A stretch of 60,666 nt of DNA from Dehalococcoidia bacterium (GCA_030619685.1 JAUXAX010000008.1:1-60666); one strand, 5' to 3'; numbered from the stretch's first letter, positions 9,009-18,435 are shown. Notes: generated by a model from the sequence alone, not told the origin. Numbers and translations are program-made.

Positions 9009-10616
9009 GTGAGCGATATAACCTCCTGCGATGGGCGTGACCTGACAGGGATGTTCAGCGCTGCCACCCGCTGGCTGGAGCGCAACGCTCAGTCCATCAA
9101 CACGCTTAACGTCTTCCCCGTGCCCGATGGTGATACCGGCACTAACATGCTTTTGACCATGCGGGCGGCCATAGAAGAGGCTGGTCGCTGCCTCGACGGG
9201 AGTGCAGCGGCCGTAGCCCAAGCGATGGCAAAGGGTTCCCTCATGGGGGCCAGAGGGAACAGCGGCGTGATCCTATCCCAGATCCTTCGTGGGTTAGCCA
9301 AAGGGCTGGATGGCAAGCATTCCTTTAATGGCAATGACCTCGCCGCTGCCCTAGTTGAGTCATCCACCCTCGCCTATAAAGGGATGAGCAAGCCAGTCGA
9401 AGGGACCATCCTCACTGTCATCCGCGAAGTCGCCGATGCTGCCCAAACCGGGAGCGCTTCCTATAACGGCGACTTGCTGGCGATTATGGAAGTCATTGTC
9501 ACTGAGGCCAGAGCCTCAGTGGCGAGGACGCCAATGCTGCTCCCGGTGCTGCGCCAAGCCGGGGTGGTGGATGCCGGGGGGCAAGGGCTTTATGTAGTGC
9601 TTGAAGGCGCACTTCGCTATCTGCGCGGTGAGCTGGAAGAGGCTGAGATCGCACCAGTAGAAGCCGCAGTCAGCGCCAGCCTAGGTCCAGCAGAGGACGC
9701 CCAATACGGTTACTGCACTGAGTTCCTGCTTCAGGGCAAAGACCTCAACCTGGAAGCTGTCAGAGGAAAGCTAATCACCCTCGGCGAATCCGTCCTGGTG
9801 GTTGGCGATGAATCCACGGTAAGGGTCCACCTGCACACCTTCGACCCCGGGGCTGCCCTGAGCTACGCCACTTCCTTGGGCACCCTGCAGCAGGTTAAAG
9901 TGGAGAATATGGACGAACAGCACCGTGACTTCATTGTAGCCCAGCCTCAGTCGTCTTCGGCCGCTATCTCCACGATAGCTGTGGCCTCCGGCGAAGGGCT
10001 CACCAATGCGTTCTACAGCATCGGGGCGGCTATAGTCGTCCCCGGTGGCGAGACCATGAACCCCAGCGTTCAGGAGCTCCTCCAGGCTGTAGAGTCAGCC
10101 CCTTCAGACAAGGTTATCATCCTGCCCAATAACCCCAACATTTTGCTGGCAGCCGGCCAGCTTTCGGCATTGACACAGAAGAGGGTAGAGGTGGTGCCCA
10201 CAAAGACCATCCCCCAGGGGATAACAGCGCTTCTTGCCTTGAATCATGATGTTGATTTAGAGGCAAACTCCGCCGCCATGAGGAAAGCGCTGTCAACAGT
10301 CCGTAGCGGAGAGATCACCACAGCGGTGAGGTCGATGGAGTTTGACGGCCTCTCAGTCAAGAAAGGACAGACCATCGCCTTCCTCGATGGTAGGCTGGTA
10401 ATCGCCGATGGCAACATGCCGCAGGTTGTCCTCGATCTGCTGGCTATGATGGGTGTCGAAGAGGGGGAATTGATCACCATCTATTATGGGGCGGACACAG
10501 AGAGCGCCGAAACTGAGCAAATAGCAGAATCAGTCCAGAAGAAATACCCCTCTCAGGAAGTAGAGCTGGTTGCAGGGGGACAACCATACTATGACTACAT
10601 TGTCTCGGTAGAATGA
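9009..10616 (+). CDS. fakA: FakA/YloV-like fatty acid kinase (DAK2 domain protein)
   Basis: A 535-residue protein with an N-terminal DAK2 nucleotide-binding domain (NVFPVPDGDTGTNM, then GARGNSGVILSQILRG) and the C-terminal FakA domain (IILPNNPNILLAAGQ and the glycine/aspartate-rich segments near the end). FakA phosphorylates fatty acids bound to a DegV-family partner, giving acyl-phosphate for phospholipid synthesis. The very next gene is such a DegV protein, which supports the kinase role over glycerone kinase. The start is GTG at 9009; the stop overlaps a possible upstream start of the next gene, so the pair is probably translated together. Confidence 0.88.
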   Translation: MSDITSCDGRDLTGMFSAATRWLERNAQSINTLNVFPVPDGDTGTNMLLTMRAAIEEAGRCLDGSAAAVAQAMAKGSLMGARGNSGVILSQILRGLAKGLDGKHSFNGNDLAAALVESSTLAYKGMSKPVEGTILTVIREVADAAQTGSASYNGDLLAIMEVIVTEARASVARTPMLLPVLRQAGVVDAGGQGLYVVLEGALRYLRGELEEAEIAPVEAAVSASLGPAEDAQYGYCTEFLLQGKDLNLEAVRGKLITLGESVLVVGDESTVRVHLHTFDPGAALSYATSLGTLQQVKVENMDEQHRDFIVAQPQSSSAAISTIAVASGEGLTNAFYSIGAAIVVPGGETMNPSVQELLQAVESAPSDKVIILPNNPNILLAAGQLSALTQKRVEVVPTKTIPQGITALLALNHDVDLEANSAAMRKALSTVRSGEITTAVRSMEFDGLSVKKGQTIAFLDGRLVIADGNMPQVVLDLLAMMGVEEGELITIYYGADTESAETEQIAESVQKKYPSQEVELVAGGQPYYDYIVSVE

Positions 10617-10624
10617 GGGGCTTT

Positions 10625-11470
10625 ATGGCGGTTAAGGTGGTGACCGATAGTGTGGCTGACATCCCCGCTCCGATAGCCCGAGAGCTAGGGATTGTAGTGG
10701 TGCCGGCGTATGTACGCTTCGGCAACGAGGAATACAGAGATGGCATCGACCTCAGCACCGATGAGTTCTATCGTAAGCTGGTAGAAAACACAGACTTGCC
10801 TGCCACGTCCACCCCCTCGCCCGCAGCCTTCGCCGAGGTCTACGACAAACTCGCTGAGGAAACCAATGAGATAATATCCGTTCACCCCTCCGCCAAGTTC
10901 GGTGCCCTCTATGATGCGGCGCTCTTGGGCAGAGACATGGCCAAGAAGAAGGACTGCCGAATTGAGGTCATCGACACTCTAGCGGGGATAATGGGAGAGG
11001 GCTTAATAGTCATTGCCGCCGCGCAGTCGGCTCAAACTGGGGCCAGCCTTGACGAGGTCGTAGAAGCAGTGCACCGCATCATCCCTCGAGTGCATGTGCG
11101 CATTACCTTCGATACCCTGGAGTACCTGAGGAGAGGTGGGCGCGTCGGCAAGGCACAGGTGCTGCTGGGAAGTCTGCTCAAGATAAATCCGATCCTTGGC
11201 ATCAAGGATGGCGAGGCCTATCCCTTTGGCAAGGTGCGTGGCAGGGCCAGGGCTATTGAATACCTATACGATTTTGTAGGTAGCTTCTCCCATATCAGCA
11301 GCCTTGCTGTTGAACATGCCACTACTCCTGATGAAGCGGAGATGCTCATCAACCGTTTGGACTCCCTGTTTCCCAAAGAGCGCATCTATAGGTCGAAGGT
11401 CAGCCCGGTAGTAGGAGCCCATGTCGGCCCCCATGTGATCGCGGTATCCGTATTGGAAGGGAAAATTTGA
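10625..11470 (+). CDS. DegV family fatty-acid-binding protein (FakB-like)
   Basis: A protein of about 281 residues of the DegV family, which carries a fatty acid in a two-domain fold and presents its carboxyl to FakA. It begins MAVKVVTDSVADIP, the usual start, and contains TSTPSPAAFAEVY, the mid-protein LEYLRRGGRVGKAQ signature, and a GAHVGPHVI motif near the C-terminus (the conserved H-x-GPG/H-x-GPH element). I chose ATG 10625 because GAGGGG sits just before it; an ATG at 10613, overlapping the fakA stop, would add four residues. recG begins inside the stop codon region (4-base overlap). Confidence 0.88.
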   Translation: MAVKVVTDSVADIPAPIARELGIVVVPAYVRFGNEEYRDGIDLSTDEFYRKLVENTDLPATSTPSPAAFAEVYDKLAEETNEIISVHPSAKFGALYDAALLGRDMAKKKDCRIEVIDTLAGIMGEGLIVIAAAQSAQTGASLDEVVEAVHRIIPRVHVRITFDTLEYLRRGGRVGKAQVLLGSLLKINPILGIKDGEAYPFGKVRGRARAIEYLYDFVGSFSHISSLAVEHATTPDEAEMLINRLDSLFPKERIYRSKVSPVVGAHVGPHVIAVSVLEGKI

Positions 11471-13875
11471 ACGTAGCAATTGACCAGTTACGTAAGGTCC
11501 TCGAACTGGAGCAAGCCAAAGGATACCGCGATCTTGCAGTAATGGGCGGCCTGGACAAGTTCTTGCGCAACTTGACCCCGACCGACCCAAAGCTCACTCG
11601 CCTGCTTTCGCTGAGCTACTCCGCCCTGGACGAAGAGGAACGGGGGAAATGGGTCAAGAGCGTACTGGAGCAACTTGCCACTGGGGTACCAGAAGCCCAG
11701 CCCCTGCCTCAAACCCCCGCCAGTGGAAGAGGACCTCCCCCACAGCGCCCCGAGAGCAATATCGACCGATATCTGGATGCCCCAATTACATCGATTAAGG
11801 GTATAAGCTCAAGCCTTGCCGCTAAATTCGCCAAGCTGGGAGTGAAAACACTGTGCCAGCTTCTCTACTTCTTCCCCAGGCGCCATATCGACTACAGCCA
11901 GAGAAAGCTCATCTCAGAGCTTGAAGTGGGGTTGGAGCAGACTATCGTGGCCACCATCTGGGAGGCCGCTGAGATGACTACCTCAAACCGCAAGCGAGCC
12001 ACAGAAGCTATCGTTGGCGACGAATCAGGCAATATACGGGTTGTGTGGTTCAATCAACCATATCTTGCCAAGAAGCTCACCCCCAATAGCCAGGTGGTGA
12101 TTAGCGGCAGGGTCGGCGTCTTTCGCGGGAGAAAGGTGTTCGAATCCCCTGAGTGGGAGCATCTAGAGTCCGACGACCTGATTCACACCGGGAGGCTTGT
12201 ACCCGTTTATCCGCTAACCGCGGGGCTAGCGCCTCGGCTGGTGCGGAGGTTGGTCAAGGGGACCCTCGACCGTTGGCTAGCCAAGCTGCCGGATTTCCTC
12301 CCCGAAGGTGTTATGAAGAGGGCTGGGCTGCTCCCACTTTCCGAAGCAATCGGACAAGCACACTATCCGGATAACGAGCTCAGGAAAGACCAGGCCAGGA
12401 GGCGACTGGCTTTCGACGAACTCTTCCTCATCCAGCTCGGCGTGCTATCTAAGAAAAGGGACTGGCAGGAAGAGGGGACAGGTAATGCCTTCGAAGTAGA
12501 TGGCCACTGCCTTGAGCACTTCTTCAATTCCCTGCCTTTCACTATGACCACCGCTCAGAAACGCGCTTTTGCCGAGATTCAGGAGGACCTGGGCAAATCC
12601 AAGCCGATGAGCCGGCTCTTGCAGGGAGAAGTTGGCAGCGGCAAGACAGTGGTCGCCACAGCAGCGATGCTCCTCGCTGCCGCCACCGGCTATCAGGCTG
12701 CCCTTATGGCACCAACAGAGATCCTGGCAGAACAGCACTTCGAGAGCATATGTGGCCTACTGAGTAGGGCAAGCGAGGAGGCAGGCAATGGTAAGCCCGT
12801 CAGCCACTATGCTACGCTGCTCCCCCACCCTATCGGCGTTGGCCTCCTGACCAGTGGCCTCAAAGAGAGCTCGAAGCGGGATCTCAGGGAAAGTATCTCC
12901 TCAGGAGAAATCAACATTATCATCGGCACCCACGCCCTGATCCAGAAAGGGGTGGAGTTCCAGCAGCTAGGGCTCTGTGTGGTTGATGAGCAACATCGCT
13001 TCGGGGTCATGCAGCGTTCGGAGCTGCGTTCGAAAGGCTCGAGTCCCCATATCCTGGTGATGAGCGCCACCCCCATCCCCCGCACTCTCGCGCTCACCCT
13101 CTACGGCGATCTCGACCTCTCGGTAATCGACGAACTCCCTCCGGGGAGAATTGAGATCAAGACCAAATGGGTTAGCTCGAGGCAGCGGCAGAGCGCCTAC
13201 GATTTCATTCGCAAACAGATTGCTGATGGGCGCCAAGCGTTTATTATCTGCCCCCTGATCGAGGAATCGGAGGCTATCGATACCAAGGCAGCGATCACCG
13301 AATACCAGCGCCTCTCCCAGGGCGTCTTCCCCGAACTACGGCTGGGGCTGCTCCACGGACGGCTTTCCAGCGCGGAAAAAGAAGAGGCGATGCAGCGCTT
13401 TCGCAGCGGCGAGCTTGACATATTGGTATCGACGCCGGTGGTGGAAGTAGGAATAGATATCCCCAATGCCACGGTGATGCTAATCGAGGGCGCCGACCGT
13501 TTCGGGATGGCGCAGCTACACCAGTTTCGCGGCCGCGTGGGAAGAGGAGAGCACCAGAGCTACTGCCTGCTCCTCGCCGAGACCGCATCGGCAGACGCAA
13601 AGCAGCGTCTCTCTCTCTTCGAACGCACTCGGGACGGGTTTGTCCTCGCCGAGGAGGATTTGAGGCTCAGGGGGCCAGGCGAGTTCTTCGGCACCCGCCA
13701 GAGTGGGCTCCCCGACTTGAAGATGGCCAAGCTCTCCGATATGGAGCTTTTGGAGCTTGCCCGCAAGGAGGCAATTCGCCTTTTCGACGCCGATCCCTAC
13801 CTACAGCAGTCAGAGCACAGATTCCTTGCCAGGGAGGTAAGCCGACTGTGGGAGAGTGGAGGGGAGTTGAACTAG
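11467..13875 (+). CDS. recG: ATP-dependent DNA helicase RecG
   Basis: An 802-residue RecG, which remodels stalled replication forks and branched DNA. Residues 1-105 are an extra N-terminal segment, seen in some lineages. The wedge OB-fold domain follows (ISSSLAAKFAKLGVKTL, LLYFFPRRHIDYS). The helicase core shows Walker A GEVGSGKTVVA, motif II VDEQHRFGV (DEQH rather than DEAH), SATPIPRTLALTLYGDLDLS, and motif VI HQFRGRVGRGEHQSYC. The start is TTG 11467, overlapping the degV stop by 4 bases; no ATG fits. Position in the operon is probably incidental to lipid metabolism. Confidence 0.95.
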   Translation: MNVAIDQLRKVLELEQAKGYRDLAVMGGLDKFLRNLTPTDPKLTRLLSLSYSALDEEERGKWVKSVLEQLATGVPEAQPLPQTPASGRGPPPQRPESNIDRYLDAPITSIKGISSSLAAKFAKLGVKTLCQLLYFFPRRHIDYSQRKLISELEVGLEQTIVATIWEAAEMTTSNRKRATEAIVGDESGNIRVVWFNQPYLAKKLTPNSQVVISGRVGVFRGRKVFESPEWEHLESDDLIHTGRLVPVYPLTAGLAPRLVRRLVKGTLDRWLAKLPDFLPEGVMKRAGLLPLSEAIGQAHYPDNELRKDQARRRLAFDELFLIQLGVLSKKRDWQEEGTGNAFEVDGHCLEHFFNSLPFTMTTAQKRAFAEIQEDLGKSKPMSRLLQGEVGSGKTVVATAAMLLAAATGYQAALMAPTEILAEQHFESICGLLSRASEEAGNGKPVSHYATLLPHPIGVGLLTSGLKESSKRDLRESISSGEINIIIGTHALIQKGVEFQQLGLCVVDEQHRFGVMQRSELRSKGSSPHILVMSATPIPRTLALTLYGDLDLSVIDELPPGRIEIKTKWVSSRQRQSAYDFIRKQIADGRQAFIICPLIEESEAIDTKAAITEYQRLSQGVFPELRLGLLHGRLSSAEKEEAMQRFRSGELDILVSTPVVEVGIDIPNATVMLIEGADRFGMAQLHQFRGRVGRGEHQSYCLLLAETASADAKQRLSLFERTRDGFVLAEEDLRLRGPGEFFGTRQSGLPDLKMAKLSDMELLELARKEAIRLFDADPYLQQSEHRFLAREVSRLWESGGELN

Positions 13876-13877
13876 CT

Positions 13878-15536
13878 GTGCCTAGACACAAGATCGCCGA
13901 GCTGTTGGAGCAAGCAGCCAAAGAAGCCCAAACAAAGGACCTGCTGCCGCCGATTGCCTTGCCTGAAATCACTTTGGAACACCCACAGAACCCGGAGCAC
14001 GGTGACTATGCCTCCAGCCTCCCGCTGAAGATGGGGAGAGCAGCCCGGCTGGAGCCTATGGCCATAGCCGAGATATTGGCAAACCTCTTGCCTCAAATCG
14101 AGGGGATAGAGAAGGTATCAGTGGCAGCCCCGGGCTTCATCAACTTCTTCCTAACGAGTAAATGGCTCACCCAGCAGGTAGAGGAGATATTGAGTGCTGG
14201 AGAAGATTATGGAAACCTCGATCTAGGGAGAGGTTCGAAAGTCCAGATCGAATTCGTTAGCGTCAACCCTACAGGGCCGATCCACGTCGGGCATGGGCGG
14301 GGTGCCGTCCTTGGCAGCACGCTGGCCAACATGCTTAGCGCCGCTGGCTATGCCGTGGAAAAGGAATATTATGTCAATGACACTGGCAACCAGATGGACG
14401 CTTTCTATCGCTCCCTCTATTGCCGCTATCTACAGGCCCTGGGTAAGGAGAGCGAAATGCCTCCTAATGGCTACCAGGGCTCTTATCCAGTGGAGCTTGC
14501 CCAGGAGATTATCGCCGAAAAGGGAGATGCTTTCCTTGCCCTAACTCCCGAGGAAGCAATTCAGGAGCTGGGAGCAATCGGGCTGCACAAGACTATTAGA
14601 GCTATCAGGTCTGATCTTGAGTCCTTGGGAGTCAAGTTCGATACCTGGTTCAGCGAACGCAGCCTCTTTGAAAATAGCCAATATGAACAGGCAATGGCTC
14701 TGTTGAGGCAGGGTGGCCACATCAAAGAGAGAGAAGGGGCACAATGGTTTGTCTCTACTGCTCTCGGGGAGGACAAGGATAACGTACTGGTGCGCAGCAA
14801 CGGGGTCCCCACCTACTTTGCCTCAGATGTCGCCTATCACTACAACAAGTTTCTGGAACGCGGGTTTGATCGTGTGGTCAACATCTGGGGAGCTGACCAT
14901 CAGGGCCATGTCTCACGGATGAAGGCGGTGATCGGTGCACTGGGGGTCGGCCCCGAGAAGCTGGGGGTAATAATATCCCAGATGGTCACCCTGCGCCGCG
15001 GGGAGAACGTGCTCAGAGTCTCAAAGCGTACCGGGGAGCTCGTAACCCTGCGCGAGCTGGTGGACGAGGTGGGGGCAGACGCCTGCCGTTTCTTCTTCCT
15101 CTCGCGTTCTGCAGACAGCCAAATGGACTTCGACCTGGAGCTGGCAAAGCGCGAATCGGCTGATAACCCCGTCTATTACGTCCAATACGCGCACGCCCGT
15201 ATCGCCAGCATCCAGCGCTTTGCCCAGGAGAGGAATATCGACTGCACCCACGGTGATGTGGCCTTGCTCACCACTGACACGGAACTCAACCTGATCCGCA
15301 AAATGGTGTTGTTCCCCGAGGTAATAGAGCTTGCTGCTAGAAATCTCGAACCCCACCACCTACCCTACTTCGCCCAGGAACTGGCAACCGCTTTCCACAG
15401 CTTCTACAAGCAATATCGGGTCGTTTCCGCCGACGAGAAGTTGACCTGGGCTCGGCTCAAGCTGGTCAATGCAGCGCAAATCGTCCTCGCCAAGACCCTG
15501 GGGCTCATGGGAATGACCGCCCCCGAGCACATGTGA
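13878..15536 (+). CDS. argS: Arginyl-tRNA synthetase
   Basis: About 552 residues, the usual size of a class I ArgRS. An N-terminal additional domain (residues 1-95, ending in VAAPGFINFFL) is followed by the catalytic Rossmann fold with NPTGPIHVGHGRGAVLG (the HIGH-type motif), YVNDTGNQMD, and the LRVSKRTGE loop in place of KMSKS. The C-terminal DALR anticodon-binding domain follows, with YVQYAHARI and HSFYKQYRV. The start is uncertain: GTG 13878 (3 bases after the recG stop) gives a normal N-terminus, while GTG 13848 would overlap recG by 28 bases and add ten residues. Function is secure. Confidence 0.93.
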   Translation: MPRHKIAELLEQAAKEAQTKDLLPPIALPEITLEHPQNPEHGDYASSLPLKMGRAARLEPMAIAEILANLLPQIEGIEKVSVAAPGFINFFLTSKWLTQQVEEILSAGEDYGNLDLGRGSKVQIEFVSVNPTGPIHVGHGRGAVLGSTLANMLSAAGYAVEKEYYVNDTGNQMDAFYRSLYCRYLQALGKESEMPPNGYQGSYPVELAQEIIAEKGDAFLALTPEEAIQELGAIGLHKTIRAIRSDLESLGVKFDTWFSERSLFENSQYEQAMALLRQGGHIKEREGAQWFVSTALGEDKDNVLVRSNGVPTYFASDVAYHYNKFLERGFDRVVNIWGADHQGHVSRMKAVIGALGVGPEKLGVIISQMVTLRRGENVLRVSKRTGELVTLRELVDEVGADACRFFFLSRSADSQMDFDLELAKRESADNPVYYVQYAHARIASIQRFAQERNIDCTHGDVALLTTDTELNLIRKMVLFPEVIELAARNLEPHHLPYFAQELATAFHSFYKQYRVVSADEKLTWARLKLVNAAQIVLAKTLGLMGMTAPEHM

Positions 15537-15541
15537 GCCCA

Positions 15542-15640
15542 CTAAAGCCCCTCCTCCCTGTATCGCTCCGCCAGGTTGGGATAGAAGTCCTCATGCCCTT
15601 CCATCCAGTCCCTCTGTTTCTCAAGGATGAAGGGGAAATT
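15542..15640 (-). pseudogene. Orphan C-terminal coding fragment, cut by a repeat
   Basis: On the minus strand a 32-codon stretch reads as a convincing protein tail (LEKQRDWMEGHEDFYPNL, then AERYREEGL and stop). It has no start codon, and a TAG lies immediately upstream where a dispersed repeat (15645-15667) begins. The composition and amphipathic pattern look protein-coding, but the family is not recognised. Most likely it is the tail of a gene destroyed by repeat insertion or deletion. Confidence 0.35.
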
Positions 15641-15644
15641 CTAT

Positions 15645-15667
15645 CCCCCTCCCTCGAAGGGAGAGGG
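15645..15667. repeat. Dispersed GA-rich inverted repeat, copy 1
   Basis: The core CTCCCT-cga-AGGGAG is palindromic and shared with fuller copies at 17603-17640 and 35652-35692. This copy lacks the CCCTCACC arm that the others have. It lies between argS and trpS, next to a broken coding fragment. Confidence 0.55.
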
Positions 15668-15813
15668 TGAATAGGAGTAGCAGGGTGGGTGCGGAGGGTA
15701 GTCCCCGAAGGTGCCTTAGGGCGGGAAGAAACGAGTTGATAACAAGCCCATCTCAGCTTGTCCGCACCCTCATTTTATGTTACACTCCACGAGGATACAA
15801 AGGGGGGAAGGGA

Positions 15814-16791
15814 TTGAAAAAAGGTCGTGTCTTTTCCGGCGCCAGGCCGACAGGCAGGCAACACATCGGCAACTACCTGGGAGCAATCCAAAGTTATGTC
15901 AAGCTTCAACAGGATTACGACTGCATCTACTGCATCGTAGATGTCCACGCCCTGACCACCCTCGAGGACACGCATGTGCTCAAAGAGAACACCCATGAGA
16001 TGATGCTCGACTGGCTGGCAGCGGGACTCGATCCCGAAAAGAGCATCCTTTTCGTGCAGTCCCATGTCCCCGAGGTGATGGAGCTCCACACCCTGCTCAG
16101 CATGGTGACGCCTCTCGGCTGGCTGCTTCGTGTTACCACCTTTAAGGAGAAGGTTAAAGCACAGCCTCACAACGTCAACTACGGGCTGGTGGGCTATCCG
16201 GTGCTAATGACAGCGGATATCGTGCTCTACAAAGCAGACACTGTTCCCGTGGGCGAGGATCAGTTGCCTCACCTGGAGGTGGCGCGAGAGATCGTACGCC
16301 GCTTCCACTATTTGTTCGGCCCCACCTTCCCCGAACCGAAGGCCAAGCTCACCACCTTCCCCCTGGTGCTCGGGCTTGACGGGGAAAGAAAGATGAGCAA
16401 GAGCTACGATAACGATATCGAGCTCGCAGCCTCCCCGGAGGAAACTACTCAGAGGATAATGGCCGCCTTCACCGATCCCGCCCGTCAGTACCGCAACGAC
16501 CTCGGGCACCCCGAGGTTTGCAATGTCTACAGCCTGCACCATTTCTATAACCTTGAGCGGCTGGTCGAGATTGCCGAGCAATGCCGCAGAGCAGCAATAG
16601 GCTGTGTTGATTGCAAGCAGCTCCTCGCCGAGGCGATTAACAAAGACCTTGCACCCTTCCGCGAGAGGCGGGCCGAAATCGCCCAAAGGGCAGGGTATGT
16701 AGATGAAGTCCTCACCGACGGAGCACGCCGCGCCCATGCCATAGCCAAGGAGACCATTAAAGAGGTCAAAGAGAAGATGGGGCTGCTATGA
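15814..16791 (+). CDS. trpS: Tryptophanyl-tRNA synthetase
   Basis: A class I synthetase that charges tRNA-Trp. From the chosen start it has 325 residues, the normal length. Motifs are FSGARPTGRQHIGNYLGA (HIGH-type), PVGEDQLPHLEVARE and GERKMSKSYDN (KMSKS). The frame stays open back to 15667, but those 49 extra residues are low-complexity and unlike any TrpRS, so I use TTG 15814, which follows GGGGGGAAGGGA and gives the N-terminus KKGRVFSGARP. The stop overlaps the next ATG (ATGA). Upstream DNA (15537-15813) holds a broken gene tail and a dispersed repeat, with no other gene. Confidence 0.93.
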   Translation: MKKGRVFSGARPTGRQHIGNYLGAIQSYVKLQQDYDCIYCIVDVHALTTLEDTHVLKENTHEMMLDWLAAGLDPEKSILFVQSHVPEVMELHTLLSMVTPLGWLLRVTTFKEKVKAQPHNVNYGLVGYPVLMTADIVLYKADTVPVGEDQLPHLEVAREIVRRFHYLFGPTFPEPKAKLTTFPLVLGLDGERKMSKSYDNDIELAASPEETTQRIMAAFTDPARQYRNDLGHPEVCNVYSLHHFYNLERLVEIAEQCRRAAIGCVDCKQLLAEAINKDLAPFRERRAEIAQRAGYVDEVLTDGARRAHAIAKETIKEVKEKMGLL

Positions 16792-17591
16792 CCACTTTGC
16801 CTCTGTCCAGAAGCGGGAAGGCAGCTTTTGATGTAGCCGCTATGGCGGCGAGCAAGGCGGGGGAAATCCTCAAAGCTCATTTCCGGGAAGAAAGGCAGGT
16901 AAAGTACAAGGGAAGAGCCAACATCGTCACCGACGTGGACCTTCAGGTGGAGAATAGCCTCAAATCACTCCTCCAATCCGAGTATCCCGATCATGGCATC
17001 CTCGCCGAGGAATCGGAGCCCCTCAGAGGAGATTCAAACTACACCTGGATCCTCGATCCCCTGGATGGCACAAACAACTACTCCTTCGGCATCCCCTTTT
17101 TCTCGACCGTCATCGCCTTAACAGAAGGCGAGGATGTTTTGCTGAGCATTGTGTACGAGCCGCTGCGGGACGAGCTATTCTCGGCCCAGAAAGGCAAGGG
17201 GGCTTTTCTCAACAACCATCCTATCTCTGTCAGCAAGAAAATGACGGTCGAAGACTCGCTCATCGGCCTCGATCTTGGTTATGTCAATGAGGAAGGGAAA
17301 AGGATCCTGGAGTTTATCACCCGCCTATGGCCAGATATGTACGCCTATAGAATAATGGGCTCCTCAGCCCTGGGGATGGCCTATACCGCCTGCGGGCGGC
17401 TTGACCTCTACTTCCACCTGCTCGTATACCCCTGGGAGCTTGCCAGCGGCCAGCTGCTGGTGACCGAGGCCGGTGGAGTGGCGACCGACTGGGAGGGGAG
17501 GCCGCTGACAACAGGTGAGAGCTCCATCATCGCCTCCAACAGGACCGTTCACGCCGACTTCCTGAGGATGGTGCGAGAAGAAGCCCGCTGA
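16788..17591 (+). CDS. Inositol monophosphatase family protein
   Basis: A 267-residue member of the Mg-dependent, Li-sensitive phosphatase family. Metal ligands appear in order: AEESEPL (Glu), then WILDPLDGTNNYSFG (the DPLDGT signature), and a C-terminal WELASGQLLVTEAGG, where the usual WDxAAG is WELASG, so the ligand Asp is replaced by Glu. Possible substrates are myo-inositol-1-phosphate, fructose-1,6-bisphosphate or PAP; the sequence does not decide. The ATG overlaps the trpS stop by 4 bases, so translation is coupled. Confidence 0.87.
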   Translation: MTTLPLSRSGKAAFDVAAMAASKAGEILKAHFREERQVKYKGRANIVTDVDLQVENSLKSLLQSEYPDHGILAEESEPLRGDSNYTWILDPLDGTNNYSFGIPFFSTVIALTEGEDVLLSIVYEPLRDELFSAQKGKGAFLNNHPISVSKKMTVEDSLIGLDLGYVNEEGKRILEFITRLWPDMYAYRIMGSSALGMAYTACGRLDLYFHLLVYPWELASGQLLVTEAGGVATDWEGRPLTTGESSIIASNRTVHADFLRMVREEAR

Positions 17592-17602
17592 GCGTAACCG
17601 TT

Positions 17603-17640
17603 CACCCTCACCCAACCTCTCCCTTGAAGGGAGAGGAATT
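17603..17640. repeat. Dispersed repeat CACCCTCAC...AAGGGAGAGG, copy 2
   Basis: The unit has a CACCCTCACC(C/T)AACC arm followed by the palindrome CTCTCCCTT-g-AAGGGAGAG. The copy at 35652-35692 is its inverted counterpart with only a few differences. It lies between the inositol-phosphatase gene and the convergent ferredoxin gene, where it could also act as a weak terminator. Confidence 0.65.
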
Positions 17641-17675
17641 TCCCGATCCTCCCTCCGTGATCTCCACGCAAACTC

Positions 17676-18401
17676 TCAGGACAAAATGTCACCCCTGATC
17701 CCGACCGTTACCTCCCTGAAGGGGATATCCTTGCCGCTGGCGTACATCGCCTGCTTTGCCATATGCACCAGCCCGGAGCAGCAGGGCACCTCCATGTGTA
17801 CCACGGCAAGGCTCTTCACATCCGACTGGCGCAGGATTTCGGTCAGCTTCCTCAGGTGGGCCTGGAAGTCATCCAGCTTGGGGCAAGCCACCAGCAGAGC
17901 ATGATCCCTCAGAAAGTCGCGGTGAAAGTCAGGGTAGGCAAAGGGTACGCAGTCCGCAACCAGCACCAAGTCGGCCCCTTGAAGAAAAGGCGCACCCGGA
18001 GGGACAAGGGTAAGCTGAACCGGCCAGTGACCGAGCATTGACGATTGACGCGCTGTCTCTGCTGGGGCAACGCTGGTTGCCTCGCGCCTCTCAAATTGAG
18101 TGACCGTAGCCGAAGGGCAGCCACAGGGAAGCTCCTCTTCAATTCGCTCCCTCTGGTGCAGGTGGTGTTCCACCGCCTCTTCATCGAAATCCTCAGCCTC
18201 CCTCTCCTCGATGGTTATAGCTCCTTGAGGACATTCCCCGAGGCAGGCGCCCAGGCCGTCGCAGTATGTCTCGCTGATAAGTTTCGCCTTGCCATCGACG
18301 ATCTGAAGAGCTCCCTCGGCGCACGCTGGGACGCAGACGCCACAGCCATTGCACTTCTCCTCATCGATCCTGACGATCTTTCTCAAAACCTTTGTTACCA
18401 T
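17676..18401 (-). CDS. Two-[4Fe-4S] ferredoxin-domain protein with a C-terminal extension
   Basis: A 241-residue protein. Residues 8-75 form a 2[4Fe-4S] ferredoxin: CNGCGVCVPAC is a full cluster motif, and the second half is CDGLGACLGECPQG. A linker with a CGCPSA segment follows. The remaining ~130 residues repeat the theme of a Cys-containing alpha/beta domain (ADCVPFAYPDF, LLVACPKLDD, MEVPCCSGL), seen in anaerobe iron-sulfur proteins near hybrid cluster or CO/formate systems. The product probably shuttles electrons, but its partner is unknown. The ATG has an excellent GAGGAGGT site. The two small Cys proteins just upstream on the same strand (18436-18609, 18697-18927) probably share its transcript. 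Confidence 0.82.
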   Translation of the reverse strand: MVTKVLRKIVRIDEEKCNGCGVCVPACAEGALQIVDGKAKLISETYCDGLGACLGECPQGAITIEEREAEDFDEEAVEHHLHQRERIEEELPCGCPSATVTQFERREATSVAPAETARQSSMLGHWPVQLTLVPPGAPFLQGADLVLVADCVPFAYPDFHRDFLRDHALLVACPKLDDFQAHLRKLTEILRQSDVKSLAVVHMEVPCCSGLVHMAKQAMYASGKDIPFREVTVGIRGDILS

Positions 18402-18435
18402 TTCATACCTCCTCAGAGCAGGTTTATCATCGATG

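Noticed and set aside
15667..15813. 49 extra residues at the N-terminus of TrpRS
   Set aside because: Low-complexity sequence unlike any TrpRS; TTG 15814 has a better ribosome site.
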